This document shows, piece by piece, positions 25,549-34,767 of a stretch of DNA of 64,000 bases (position 1 is its first letter; every line of letters begins with the position of its first letter). The position numbers and the translations under genes were made by a program. The notes under the pieces are model-generated. The model made no database searches, was not told the DNA's origin, and was given only the letters and a program-made list of their open reading frames with translations. The DNA is from Streptomyces sp. NBC_01276 (GTDB taxonomy: Bacteria; Actinomycetota; Actinomycetes; Streptomycetales; Streptomycetaceae). The stretch covers positions 2,046,001-2,110,000 of the forward strand of contig NZ_CP108442.1 of NCBI RefSeq assembly GCF_041435355.1, given 5' to 3'.

Positions 25549-26634
25549 TCAGTATGCGGCCGGGGGCGGGGACGTACTCTCGCGGGGTTCCAGCCGGGGC
25601 AGCTCGCTCTCCCGGGCGCGGGGCGGGCCACCGGCGAGGACGGCCAGGAGTTCCTCGGCGGCGAGCCGGCCGAATCCGGCGGTGTCGCGGACCAGGGCGG
25701 TCAGCCGCGGGTGGGTGACCCGGCACAGGGCGGAGTCGTCCCAGGCCACGATCGAGAGCCGGCCGGGGACGGGGATGCCCAGCTCGGCGGCGACGGCGCT
25801 GCCGGCCACCGCCATCACGTCGTTGTCGTAGACGAGGGCGGTGGGCGGCTCCGGTTCGGCGAGGACCCGGCGGGTGGCGGCGGCGCCCTCGCTGTCGGAG
25901 TAGTCGGTGGGCACGGAACGCACCTGCCCCGCCGGAAGTCCGAGCCGTTCGGCCTCGGCGCGCAGCGCGGCGACGCGTCGGGCGGTGTGGGCCAGGCCGG
26001 GCAGGCCCGCGATGTGGACGATGCGGCGGTGGCCGAGCCCGTGGAGGTGGTCCAGGACCTCGGTCATGGCGCGGGAGTCGTCGGCCCAGACGCGGGACAC
26101 GGACGGCTGTCCGCCGCCCCCGACCCCGACCCCGCCCTCGCCGCCGTCGCCGTCCCCGTCGCCGTCGCCGTCGCCGCCGATCAGGACGGCGGGCAGGCCG
26201 AGTCCGGCGAGGAGTTCCGGGCGCGGATCGCTCGTACGCGGGTCCACGACGAGGACCCCGTCCACGCGGCGTTCGGCCCACCAGCGTCGGTGGACGGCGC
26301 ATTCGGCCTCGATGTCCTCGACCACCTGGAAGAGCAGCGCGATCCGTTCGGCGGAGAGCACCTCCTGGATGCCGGAGACCAGTTGGAGGAAGAAGGATTC
26401 GACGCCGAGGGTGTGCGCGGGACGGGCCAGGACCAGGCCGACGGCGCCGGAGCGCTCGCCGGACAGGGCGCGGGCCGCGCTGTTGGGCTGCCAGCCGAGC
26501 TCCTCGGCGACCCGGCGGACCCGGGCACGGGTCTGCTCGGACACCCCGGGGCGGCCGTTGAGCGCGAAGGAGACGGCGCTCTCCGACACGCCGGCCCGAC
26601 GGGCGATGTCCTTGATGGTGGGTCTGCGGGCCAT
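25549..26634 (-). CDS. LacI-family transcriptional regulator
   Basis: A 361-residue repressor. The N-terminal HTH (TIKDIARRAGVSESAVSFALNG, residues 6-27) with hinge helix NSAARALSGER is followed by a periplasmic-binding-protein-like sugar domain (FFLQLVSGIQEVL, DGVLVVDPR, YDNDVMAVAGSAVAAELG, WDDSALCRVTHPRLT). A Gly/Asp hexanucleotide-encoded loop interrupts the domain at residues 153-175. It lies 7 bases downstream of the GH38 gene and 28 bases upstream of the ROK kinase. It is the natural candidate to bind the AAGCGCTT palindrome at 31.16 kb and control both divergent glycosidase operons. Confidence 0.92.
   Translation of the reverse strand: MARRPTIKDIARRAGVSESAVSFALNGRPGVSEQTRARVRRVAEELGWQPNSAARALSGERSGAVGLVLARPAHTLGVESFFLQLVSGIQEVLSAERIALLFQVVEDIEAECAVHRRWWAERRVDGVLVVDPRTSDPRPELLAGLGLPAVLIGGDGDGDGDGDGGEGGVGVGGGGQPSVSRVWADDSRAMTEVLDHLHGLGHRRIVHIAGLPGLAHTARRVAALRAEAERLGLPAGQVRSVPTDYSDSEGAAATRRVLAEPEPPTALVYDNDVMAVAGSAVAAELGIPVPGRLSIVAWDDSALCRVTHPRLTALVRDTAGFGRLAAEELLAVLAGGPPRARESELPRLEPRESTSPPPAAY
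26110..26178 (-). repeat. Gly-Asp / Gly-rich low-complexity coding repeat
   Basis: Hexanucleotide GGCGAC-type repeats encode GGDGDGDGDGDGG followed by a Gly/Val-rich stretch (residues 153-175 of the LacI regulator), inserted between two strands of the sugar-binding domain where a surface loop is expected. Confidence 0.75.
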
Positions 26635-26641
26635 GCCTGCC

Positions 26642-29600
26642 TCATCCCTCGGTGACGTGGACTGCGATGGGCGGACCGTACGCGATCCTGCCCTGACAGG
26701 CCGCCTTCACCGCCAGCCAGTACCTCCCGGGGGCGGTGGTGAGGGGCGGGGCGATCTCGAACGAGGGCTCGGCGGGGCGGTCCGGCCGCACGCACAGGGG
26801 CTGCGCGGCGGGCCCGGCGAGCCGCCAGGTGCCGTACGGGGAGGCGAGGTACGCGGTACCGGTGAGGGCGCTGCGGATCCCGGTGCTGCCGACCCGGACC
26901 CGTACACGGACCCGCTCGCCCGGGGCCACGGTGACCGCGGGCCCGATGACCCGGACCCAGAGCCGGGCCGGCACCGGGCCGCCGGGGACGGTGACGGTGA
27001 GGGCGTCCTCGAACTCCCCCTCCGGGGTGGCGGCGAGGACCCGGACCAGGTGCTCCCCCGGGGCCGCGCCGGGGTCGGGCCGCACGGTGAGGGGGATCCG
27101 GGCGTGGCCGCCCGGCGGGAGCTCCAGGGTCCGGCGGGTCCAGGCGGCCCGCCAGCCGTCGGGGGCGCGGACCTCCAGGGTGACGGGGCCCGCGGCGGCT
27201 CCGTGCGCGGCCGCGGTGACGGTGGCGTCGTCGGGGGTTCCCCGGCAGGTCACCGTCCAGGGGGCGTCGCCGAGCGGGGCGGTGCCGGTGTTGTGGAGCC
27301 AGTAGCGGCTGAACACGGGCTGGATCGGCTCGCGTTCGCCGGCCCGCGCGGGCATGCCGGAGCGGGTGGGGAGCAGCAGGGTGGTCGTGGCGGCGCCGTC
27401 GACGCGTCCGCCGAAGGGGCCCCGCGGCCGGTCCAGGAGGTCGGCCTCGACGGCGTCACCCGCTGGCTCCGCCGACCGGGCCACGACCGGGAAGGCCGGG
27501 CGGCCGTGGGTCTCGCGCAGCCTGACGGCGAGGTCAGCGCCGCCCTCGGCCCTCTTCACCGCCTCCACGAGGACCCGGTCGGCCGGTTCCACGACGAGGA
27601 GGGACCGGGCGGGCGGACGCGGCCCGGGGCCGGGGGCGGCCGTCACGGCGGTCAGCGGCTTGTTGAACTCCCGCCCGCGGCGCGGCAGATCGGCCTCCCG
27701 CCAGTCCCCGTGGCCGGCGACCAGGGCGTGTTCGAAGACGTGGGTCCAGTGCTGGAGCTGGAAGGAGCTGCCGTCGGGGGTGGTGCGGCGGGGCGGGTCC
27801 ATCCACTCCCCGCTGGGGCGGCCGGTACAGGAGCGCAGCAGGGTGCTGTGGAGGCGGCCCCGTGTGTCGATCGCGAAGCTGGGCGTCCCGCGAACGAGGA
27901 CCCCGACCGTCCGCCCCGCGTACGGCACTTCGCGGGGCCCGGCCACCGGCGCCGGGGCGGCCGCCACGGACCGTACGACGGCTCCGGGGCGGTCTCCGGC
28001 GTGGCCTCCGGGCCGGTCCCCAGCGGGGTCTTCGGCGTGGTCTCCAGCCCGGTCCCCGGCGGGGTCTTCGGCGTGCCCTTCCGGCCGCTCCCCGGCGCGC
28101 TCTCCAGGCCGGTCCCCGGCGAGGGCCGGCGGCGGCGGGACCAGGCGGCCCGTCGTGGTCAGGTCCGCGGCCAGGCGCCCCGGCGGCCCGGTGTGCACGA
28201 GCACCGGCAGGTCGCGCGGGCCGGTCAGGTCGCAGCCGGGCACCCACAGTTCCCGCAGCGGGGCCCGGGCGGGGATCCAGGCCCGCGCGTGTTCCCGTAG
28301 CGCACGCCCGTACGCGGGACCGGCCGAGGCCAGCACCGTCGCCGTGAAGGGGTTCCGCCCGGGGCCCCCGAGCGCGATGCGGAAGTCCGGCAGGCTGCTG
28401 TCCACCGCCAGGTCGCCCCAGCGCGGCCCGCCGGGCCGGGTCGGGGTCGCCGTGACACCGAGGCGGCCCAGGGCGGTGACGAGCTCCCGCAGGCCGGGCG
28501 GAGCCGCACCCTCCGGCAGCACGATCTCGCAGGCCCCCAACGCCCGGCCGACACCGTCGGCGCAGTCCCCATCGACACCGGCACCACCGGCACCGCCCGC
28601 GTCGGCGCGGTCGCCGGGCCCGGTCAGGGGCGCCGACAGGGCGAACCAGTTCAGGCAGGCGCTGTCCAGGGTCCACGGCGCCCGGGTGTGATCGGCCCCG
28701 GCATCCGCCTCCGGGAAGGCGAAGCCGCGCCCGACCGCCGCCGCGGCGGTCTCCGCGACCGGCAGCGCCCCGGGCACGTCGGCGGGTATCCGCAGCCTCA
28801 GCAGCGTGTCGCTGCCCTCGAAGTCGACGCGGGTGGTCAGTTCGACGCGGTCCAGGCCGTCCCACAGGGTGGTCACGCGGGTCCAGCGGACGGGACCGGT
28901 CCGCCCCTCGGAGACGATCCGCGAGCCCAGCGGCCCCCGTTCCGCCCGGCAGGACCGCGCGGGCGCGCCGCCCGAACCGGTGCCGGGCCCCTTGGGCAGC
29001 AGGTGCCAGGGCCCCTCGCCGAAGTACGGGTGCTGCGCGTGCTCCTCCTGGACGACCAGTTCGTCCACCTCACCGGGGGTGATGATCTCCTGGCCGGTGC
29101 GCCGGTGGAGCAGCCGGGTGAGGCCGCCGCCGCGCTCCGGGTCCGCCTCGGCGCGGAAGAGGCCGTTCTCGACCGCGGTACCGGCCGCGGGCGCCCACCC
29201 GCCGGAGAGCGGCTCCGGCGAGGCCGCCAGCCACCAGGTGCGGTGGCCGAGCGGGGGCACGTCCGCGGCGAGGAAGACCACGTGCGCGCCCCCGCCCCCC
29301 ACGGCCTCCAGGTGGACGGCGGCGGCGCGTCCCTCGGCGTCGAGCACGGCCAGGCGGGCGGCCCCGTCAGCGGTCAGCCCCACCGCGGCCAGGTCCACCC
29401 GGGTCCGTACGAGATCGGTCCGGGTCCACGACAGCGGGTTGTGCACGGTCACGGCGAGCGGGCCGGGACCGCGGGTGTCGGCGGCGGCGGTGAGCGCTGC
29501 CAGCGCCTCCTCCCGTACGGCGCCCGCCAGTTCGTGGGCCTCCCGCCAGGTGGGCAGGAGGTCCAGGTAGACCTGGTCGGAGAAGGTCCCGGTGACGGCG

Positions 29601-31063
29601 TCGTGGTGGGCGGCGTGCAGCAGGTGCCGCCACGCCTTGGCGAGGGTGTGGCCCGGGTGGGTCAGCAGCCCCTCGGCGCAGGCGAGCGCGGCGAAGGCCT
29701 CGGCCTGCTCCAGGAGGTTCTCGGCGGCGCGGTGGGCCTGTTTCACATCGGCGTAGCTGACGTCCTTGCCGGTGTAGACGGGGCCCATCTCCCGGGTCAC
29801 GGGCAGCGGCCGCTCACCCCGTGCGGCGAGTTCGGCCCGGACGGCGTCGAAGTGGGCGCGCGGACCGGAGTGTTCCATGCGCGGCCAGCGGTAACGGCGG
29901 TTCCAGGCGTGCTGCACGTCCAGGCCCCAGCGGTGCGGCCAGGAGAAGTCGGTGCCCATCGGGATCAGGACGTTCTTCGTGGCGGCGGCGGGGCGCAGCA
30001 GTTCGTAGAGCTCCAGCAGCCGTTCGGCGGCGGCTTCGGCGTCCGGTGCCCGGTGGGAGGGCCAGCCGGCGGAGTAGTGCGCGGGCAGGTAGTGCAGCAG
30101 CAGACCCTCGCCGCCGGGCGCGATCCACTCGTACTCGGCGGGCAGTTGCATCGCGGCGGGCGCTCGCAGGGCCTCGCCCCAGGCGTCCATCATCGGGCCC
30201 CACTGGTGGTGGGGGCCGCGGGCGAGGACGGCGGAGTCGAGTCCGCAGCCGGCCATCAGGGCGGGGAAGGAGGGGTCGTGGCCGAACACGTCGAGCTGCC
30301 AGGCGGTGCGCGGGTCGGCGCCGAGGGTGGCGCGGTGCAGGGCCAGGCCGTGGACGGCGCTGCGGACGGTGCTCTCGGCGGAGGTGAGGGTGGTGGAGGG
30401 CTCGTTGTAGGTGCCTCCGACGATCTCCAGGCGGCCCTCGGCGATGAGGGCGCGCAGTTCGGCGCGGTCTTCGGGGTGGGCGTCCCAGTACGGCTTGAGG
30501 TAGTCGGTCTCGGAGAGGACGAAGCGGTACGCGGGGTCGTCGCGGGCCTGTTGGAGGTGGAGCGGGACCAGGGTGAAGGCGGGGACTCCGACGTACTCCC
30601 AGGCGGGTCGGGGCGCGCCGGGTGCGGGCGGGGCGTCCCACAGGGCGGTGTAGGCGGCCTGGGTGTTCCACCACAGGGGGTCGTAGTGGAAGTGCGGGAC
30701 GAGCCGTACGGTCCAGCCCGGTTCGGCGACGGTGAGGGTGAACGGCAGCTCGGCCAGGGTCCGTCCGTCGGGGGTGGCGACGCGGGCGGTGGCCGGGATC
30801 CGGATGCCGGGCGGTGCGCCGGCGGTGTCGACGCCGACCTCGACGGTGGACCCCGCAGCCCCGCCGGCGCACTCCTCGGCGGTGTCGGCGCGCAACAGGC
30901 GGGGATGCGGGGTGTGCAGGCCGGGGCCGCGCACGGTGACGCACAACGGGCCGGCGGGGCGGCTCCTGCGCACGCAGATCCGCACCGCCTGCACGGGGGA
31001 TGCGGACGGGCCGACGAAAAGGGCCGGGGTGGTCACGGACGTGACCGAAATACCGCTGTCCAT
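26642..31063 (-). CDS. GH38-family alpha-mannosidase
   Basis: A 1473-residue glycoside hydrolase family 38 enzyme, expected to remove alpha-mannose from N-glycans. An N-terminal beta domain (about 115 residues) precedes the catalytic domain, with zinc ligands in LVPHFHYDPLWWNT, nucleophile Asp in WQLDVFGHDPSFP and the zinc-binding HHDAVTGTFSDQ. The central three-helix region and C-terminal beta-sandwich (GH38C) follow. A third beta-type C-terminal region (VTLEVRAPDGW, APGEHLVRVLA) looks like an NPCBM/CARDB-like accessory domain. Low-complexity repeats occupy about residues 983-1027. No signal peptide is visible, so it is probably cytoplasmic. The ATG has GGAAGGG upstream. It leads the GH38-lacI-ROK operon. 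Confidence 0.9.
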   Translation of the reverse strand: MDSGISVTSVTTPALFVGPSASPVQAVRICVRRSRPAGPLCVTVRGPGLHTPHPRLLRADTAEECAGGAAGSTVEVGVDTAGAPPGIRIPATARVATPDGRTLAELPFTLTVAEPGWTVRLVPHFHYDPLWWNTQAAYTALWDAPPAPGAPRPAWEYVGVPAFTLVPLHLQQARDDPAYRFVLSETDYLKPYWDAHPEDRAELRALIAEGRLEIVGGTYNEPSTTLTSAESTVRSAVHGLALHRATLGADPRTAWQLDVFGHDPSFPALMAGCGLDSAVLARGPHHQWGPMMDAWGEALRAPAAMQLPAEYEWIAPGGEGLLLHYLPAHYSAGWPSHRAPDAEAAAERLLELYELLRPAAATKNVLIPMGTDFSWPHRWGLDVQHAWNRRYRWPRMEHSGPRAHFDAVRAELAARGERPLPVTREMGPVYTGKDVSYADVKQAHRAAENLLEQAEAFAALACAEGLLTHPGHTLAKAWRHLLHAAHHDAVTGTFSDQVYLDLLPTWREAHELAGAVREEALAALTAAADTRGPGPLAVTVHNPLSWTRTDLVRTRVDLAAVGLTADGAARLAVLDAEGRAAAVHLEAVGGGGAHVVFLAADVPPLGHRTWWLAASPEPLSGGWAPAAGTAVENGLFRAEADPERGGGLTRLLHRRTGQEIITPGEVDELVVQEEHAQHPYFGEGPWHLLPKGPGTGSGGAPARSCRAERGPLGSRIVSEGRTGPVRWTRVTTLWDGLDRVELTTRVDFEGSDTLLRLRIPADVPGALPVAETAAAAVGRGFAFPEADAGADHTRAPWTLDSACLNWFALSAPLTGPGDRADAGGAGGAGVDGDCADGVGRALGACEIVLPEGAAPPGLRELVTALGRLGVTATPTRPGGPRWGDLAVDSSLPDFRIALGGPGRNPFTATVLASAGPAYGRALREHARAWIPARAPLRELWVPGCDLTGPRDLPVLVHTGPPGRLAADLTTTGRLVPPPPALAGDRPGERAGERPEGHAEDPAGDRAGDHAEDPAGDRPGGHAGDRPGAVVRSVAAAPAPVAGPREVPYAGRTVGVLVRGTPSFAIDTRGRLHSTLLRSCTGRPSGEWMDPPRRTTPDGSSFQLQHWTHVFEHALVAGHGDWREADLPRRGREFNKPLTAVTAAPGPGPRPPARSLLVVEPADRVLVEAVKRAEGGADLAVRLRETHGRPAFPVVARSAEPAGDAVEADLLDRPRGPFGGRVDGAATTTLLLPTRSGMPARAGEREPIQPVFSRYWLHNTGTAPLGDAPWTVTCRGTPDDATVTAAAHGAAAGPVTLEVRAPDGWRAAWTRRTLELPPGGHARIPLTVRPDPGAAPGEHLVRVLAATPEGEFEDALTVTVPGGPVPARLWVRVIGPAVTVAPGERVRVRVRVGSTGIRSALTGTAYLASPYGTWRLAGPAAQPLCVRPDRPAEPSFEIAPPLTTAPGRYWLAVKAACQGRIAYGPPIAVHVTEG
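27983..28117 (-). repeat. Degenerate in-frame repeats in the GH38 gene
   Basis: Roughly 24- to 48-bp units encode variants of GDRPG(E/G)xAGDxAEDPA in a hydrophilic linker between the beta domains of the GH38 protein. Composition (Gly, Asp, Arg, His, Glu) differs from the flanking folded regions. Confidence 0.7.
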
Positions 31064-31155
31064 TTGCGCACCCTTCCTCGTGCGGCCGAAGGCAAATCAA
31101 CTAAACCGCATTAGCGCACTCAGGTTCCTCACCCACAGCCCTTCTGTCAACGGGA

Positions 31156-31169
31156 CTGAAGCGCTTAAG
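31156..31169. promoter_or_regulatory. LacI-type operator palindrome
   Basis: CTGAAGCGCTTAAG is palindromic at six of seven base pairs with core AAGCGCTT, matching the central-CG palindromes bound by LacI-family repressors. It lies in the 221-bp divergent promoter region, 116 bases before the GH5 start and 93 bases from the GH38 start, so one repressor could control both arms. Confidence 0.65.
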
Positions 31170-31284
31170 CAGCAGCGCACGCGCCGTGATCGGAATGGCG
31201 GCCGTGAAGGCCCTGTTGACTTCCCCGACGGGGCGCGGCAGCTTATGCGCATCCGGCGAATTCCCCTGAACTCCAGGACCTTTC

Positions 31285-32574
31285 ATGCACCAGGCGGCCC
31301 CACGGACCCTGCGTTTCGGCGCGAATTACACCCCGACCCGGGGCTGGTTCCACCATTGGCTGGACTTCGACCTCGACGAGGTCAGGGCCGACCTCGACTC
31401 CATCGCAGCGCTCGGTCTGGACCATGTGCGGGTGTTCCCCCTGTGGCCGGTGTTCCAGCCGAACCGCACCCTGATCCGGCCGCGGGCCGTCGAACAGCTC
31501 GTGGCGCTCGCCGACGCGGCCGCCGAGCGCGGCCTCGACGTCAACGTGGACGGTCTCCAGGGGCACTTGTCCAGCTTCGACTTCCTGCCCGCCTGGACCG
31601 GGACCTGGCACCGGCGCGGCATCTTCACCGACCCGGAGGTCGTGGCCGGGCAGGAGGAGTACCTGCGCACCCTGGCCGGCGCCCTCGCAGACCGGCCCAA
31701 CTTCCTGGGCATGACCGTCGGCAACGAGATCAACCAGTTCTCCGACGCCCCCCACCCCGACCCCGACCGGATCACCCCGGCGCAGGCCGCCCACTGGCTG
31801 GGCCGGATGCTCGCCGCCTGCGAGCGGGGCGCGCCGGGACGGCTGCACCTGCACGCCGAGTACGACGCCGTCTGGTACCGGGAGGGCCACCCCTTCACGC
31901 CCGCCCAGGCGGCCCGGCTCGGCGGGGCCACCGCCGTGCACTCGTGGGTGTTCAACGGCACCGCGCAGCGCCACGGCCGCAGCGGGACGGCCACCGAGCA
32001 CCACGCCGCGTACCTGATCGAACTGTCCAAGGCCTGGGCCGCGGACCCGCGCCGCCCGGTGTGGCTCCAGGAGGTCGGGGCGCCCGCGCCGCTGGTCCCG
32101 CCCGAGCACGCGGCGCGGTTCTCCGAGGCCACCGTGGCCGCCGCGCTGGACTGCCCGGACCTGTGGGGCGTCACCTGGTGGTGCTCGCACGACGTGTCCA
32201 GGGAGCTCGCGGACTTCCCGGAGCTGGAGTACGGCCTCGGGCTGCTCACCAACGACCGCCGCGCCAAGCCCGTCGCGGCCGCCGTCGCGCGGATCGCCGG
32301 GGCCTGGCGGGGCCGGGAGCACCGCCCCGCCCTACGGTCCACCGCGCTCGCGCTGGACGCGGGCGGGACCGGGACGGACGAGGCGGCCCCCGGGCGGGCG
32401 GCCTGCGCCCCGGGCGGCGCGTTCTTCGAGGCCTGGGCGGTGCTGGCGGCGCGGGGGGTGCGCCCCGCAGTGGTCCTGGAGGAGCACGCCGGGGACCCGG
32501 CCCGGCTGGCCGAACGCGGCATCACCGAAGTACTGCGCGTGCACGACGTGATCCGACCCCCTTCCCCCTCGTGA
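31285..32574 (+). CDS. GH5-like (beta/alpha)8 glycosidase, probable beta-mannosidase (GH5_18-like)
   Basis: A 429-residue TIM-barrel glycosidase. Conserved pieces are FGANYTPTRGWFHHW, HVRVFPLWPVFQPN, the acid/base Glu in TVGNEINQFSD (about residue 150) and the nucleophile Glu in WLQEVGAP (about residue 265). The WPVFQPN motif and overall pattern recall GH5_18 beta-mannosidases, which split Man-beta-1,4-GlcNAc from the N-glycan core in bifidobacteria and Streptomyces. No signal peptide, so cytoplasmic. AGGA precedes the ATG by seven bases. The stop TGA runs into the GAGGAG RBS of the GH85 gene nine bases later, so the two are tightly coupled. Subfamily assignment is from memory of motifs. Confidence 0.8.
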   Translation: MHQAAPRTLRFGANYTPTRGWFHHWLDFDLDEVRADLDSIAALGLDHVRVFPLWPVFQPNRTLIRPRAVEQLVALADAAAERGLDVNVDGLQGHLSSFDFLPAWTGTWHRRGIFTDPEVVAGQEEYLRTLAGALADRPNFLGMTVGNEINQFSDAPHPDPDRITPAQAAHWLGRMLAACERGAPGRLHLHAEYDAVWYREGHPFTPAQAARLGGATAVHSWVFNGTAQRHGRSGTATEHHAAYLIELSKAWAADPRRPVWLQEVGAPAPLVPPEHAARFSEATVAAALDCPDLWGVTWWCSHDVSRELADFPELEYGLGLLTNDRRAKPVAAAVARIAGAWRGREHRPALRSTALALDAGGTGTDEAAPGRAACAPGGAFFEAWAVLAARGVRPAVVLEEHAGDPARLAERGITEVLRVHDVIRPPSPS

Positions 32575-32583
32575 GGAGCCCGC

Positions 32584-34767
32584 ATGTCCGAGACCTGCAA
32601 CGGCGCCGATCCTCGTACCCCCGCCACCGCGACCTCCCCCACCCCCGCCGCTGCGGCAGCGCCCGCCGCCCGGCCCGCCGCGCGCCCCACCCGGCGCGCG
32701 CTCCTGGCCGCGGGTGCCGCCGGGGCGGGGGCGGCCGCCCTGCCCCGGCCCGCCTCCGCGGCGCCGGCCCCCGCCCCGGCCTCCGGCGCCGTCCCGGCCG
32801 CACCGCCGCCCGCCCTGGCCCCGTACGCCTCCTACTGGTTCCCCGAGTCGCTCCCCTCCGGCACCCCGGGCCCCGGCATCGTCTGGCGCTCCCTCGCCGA
32901 CTGGTCCCCCGGGTCCGACCCGGACCTGGCCCACAACACCGCGTCCGTGCCGCTGGCCCCGCGGTTCGCCCCGGTGCCGGCGAACCGCACCGCCCGCGCC
33001 GGCCGGGCCCGGATCTCCGCCCTGGTCTCCTTCGGTCCCACCGCGGGCAATCCCTCCCAGGGTTCGGCGACCGCCGACCACTACGCCCTGAGCCACTGGG
33101 CGTACCTGGACGAGCTGGTCTTCTGGGGCGGCTCCGCCGGAGAGGGCATCGTCCTCGCCCCGAACGCGCCGGTGGTCGACGCCGCCCACCGCAACGGGGT
33201 CCCGGTCCTCGGGAACGTCTTCCTGCCGCCCGTCGCCTACGGCGGGGACCTCCAGTGGACCCGCGACCTGGTCCGGCGGGACCCCCTCGGCCGCTTCCCG
33301 CTGGCGGAGCGGCTCGTCGAGGTGGCCCGCGCGTACGGCTTCGACGGCTGGTTCGTCAACGCCGAGACGGACGGCGGGGACGGCGCGCTCGCCACCCGGA
33401 CCCGGGAGTTCCTGCACGCCCTGCGGGCGGCCGGCTCCCCGCACGGGCTGCGGATCACCTGGTACGACGCCATGAACAGCACCGGCCGGGTCGGCTGGCA
33501 GGGTGCCCTGAACGCGCTCAACCAGGAGTTCTTCGAGGACCGGTCGGGGAAGGTCACCGACTCTCTGTTCGTCGACTTCCGCTGGACCGCGCGGAGCCTG
33601 GCGGAGTCGGCCGCGCTCGCCGAGCGCCTCGGCCGCTCCCGCCACGAGCTGTGGGCGGCCGTGGACACGGAGTCCCGCGGCTGGGACACCCGGGTCGACT
33701 GGGACGCGATCCTCCCGCGCGACCGCGACCACGTCGTCAGCCTCGGCCTGTACCGGCCCGAGTGGACCCGCAACCACCTCACCGACCGCTCGCCCGGCGC
33801 CTTCCACCGGGCCGACGACCGGTTCTGGACGGGCGAGTCCCTGGATCCGGCCCGTCCCGCGCCCGAGCCCCCGTCCGGCTGGCGGGCCCCGGCCACGGCG
33901 GTGACCGACCGGTCCACGGTCGCCGCCCTGCCCTTCGGCTGCTCGTTCAACACCGGGCACGGACTGCGCTGGTACGAGGGGGGCGCGGTCGCCTCCGACA
34001 CGCCCTGGAACCACCTCGGGCTCCAGGACCGGCTCCCCGGCCGCCGCTGGGTGGTGGACACCGCCGGGGAGCGCCCCTCGGTGACCCTGGACTTCGCGGA
34101 AGCCTGGCGCGGCGGCTCCAGCCTGCTCGTCGCCGGGAACCTCGCCGCACCCGCGTCGATCGGCCTGCACGCCACCCGGCTGGCGCTGACCCCCGGGGCG
34201 GTCGCGGAGCTCGTCCACTCCGGCGGGGCGTCGGTGGAGCTCGGTGTCGCGACCCGGGAGGCGGCCGGCCCCGGCGAGCCCGTGCCGTACACCTGGCTGG
34301 CGGCGGCCGGGCCGGGCGGCGGCCGGGGGTGGCGGACCTCCCGCGTGGCGCTCGCGCCGCTGGCCGGGAAGACCGCGTACGCCCTCGCCGTACGGATCAC
34401 CGTGCCCGGGAAGAAGGCGGTGTCCTGGCGGCTCGGCGCCCTGACGCTGCGCGACACCGACCGCCATCGGCCCCCGGCCGCTCCCGCGCACCTGAAGGTC
34501 GACGCCGCGGCCCGGCGGGGCGCGGAAGCCGAGCTCCGCCTCTCCTGGGAGCGGGCGCCGGGCCCGGTCCGCCACTACGAGCTGCACCGCCTCCTCCCGG
34601 ACGGCACCCGCCGCTTCCTCGGCGGCACCTGCGGGACCGCCCTCCACCTCCCCTCCGTCACCCGCGCCGGCACGGAGCGGGCGGCCGCCTTCGAGCTGAG
34701 GGCCGTCGACGAGACGTACGCCGCCTCCGCACCGGCCCGCACCACCCTGCCCTGGCGGGCCGGCTAG
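32584..34767 (+). CDS. Secreted GH85 endo-beta-N-acetylglucosaminidase
   Basis: A 727-residue GH85 enzyme cleaving the chitobiose core of N-glycans. A twin-arginine signal (RPTRRALLAAGAAGAGAAAL, then Ala/Pro linker) directs export. Catalytic residues sit in the family motif GFDGWFVNAETDG (about residue 258), where the Asn two before Glu stabilises the oxazoline and Glu is the acid/base. Other family cues are YWFPESLPSG, ITWYDAMNSTGR, LNQEFFEDR and FVDFRW. Beta-sandwich and fibronectin-like regions follow (APAHLKVDAA, VRHYELHRL). It would release high-mannose glycans outside the cell for import and trimming by the adjacent GH38 and GH5 enzymes. Its TAG stop overlaps the convergent gluK stop in one CTAG. 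Confidence 0.9.
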   Translation: MSETCNGADPRTPATATSPTPAAAAAPAARPAARPTRRALLAAGAAGAGAAALPRPASAAPAPAPASGAVPAAPPPALAPYASYWFPESLPSGTPGPGIVWRSLADWSPGSDPDLAHNTASVPLAPRFAPVPANRTARAGRARISALVSFGPTAGNPSQGSATADHYALSHWAYLDELVFWGGSAGEGIVLAPNAPVVDAAHRNGVPVLGNVFLPPVAYGGDLQWTRDLVRRDPLGRFPLAERLVEVARAYGFDGWFVNAETDGGDGALATRTREFLHALRAAGSPHGLRITWYDAMNSTGRVGWQGALNALNQEFFEDRSGKVTDSLFVDFRWTARSLAESAALAERLGRSRHELWAAVDTESRGWDTRVDWDAILPRDRDHVVSLGLYRPEWTRNHLTDRSPGAFHRADDRFWTGESLDPARPAPEPPSGWRAPATAVTDRSTVAALPFGCSFNTGHGLRWYEGGAVASDTPWNHLGLQDRLPGRRWVVDTAGERPSVTLDFAEAWRGGSSLLVAGNLAAPASIGLHATRLALTPGAVAELVHSGGASVELGVATREAAGPGEPVPYTWLAAAGPGGGRGWRTSRVALAPLAGKTAYALAVRITVPGKKAVSWRLGALTLRDTDRHRPPAAPAHLKVDAAARRGAEAELRLSWERAPGPVRHYELHRLLPDGTRRFLGGTCGTALHLPSVTRAGTERAAAFELRAVDETYAASAPARTTLPWRAG

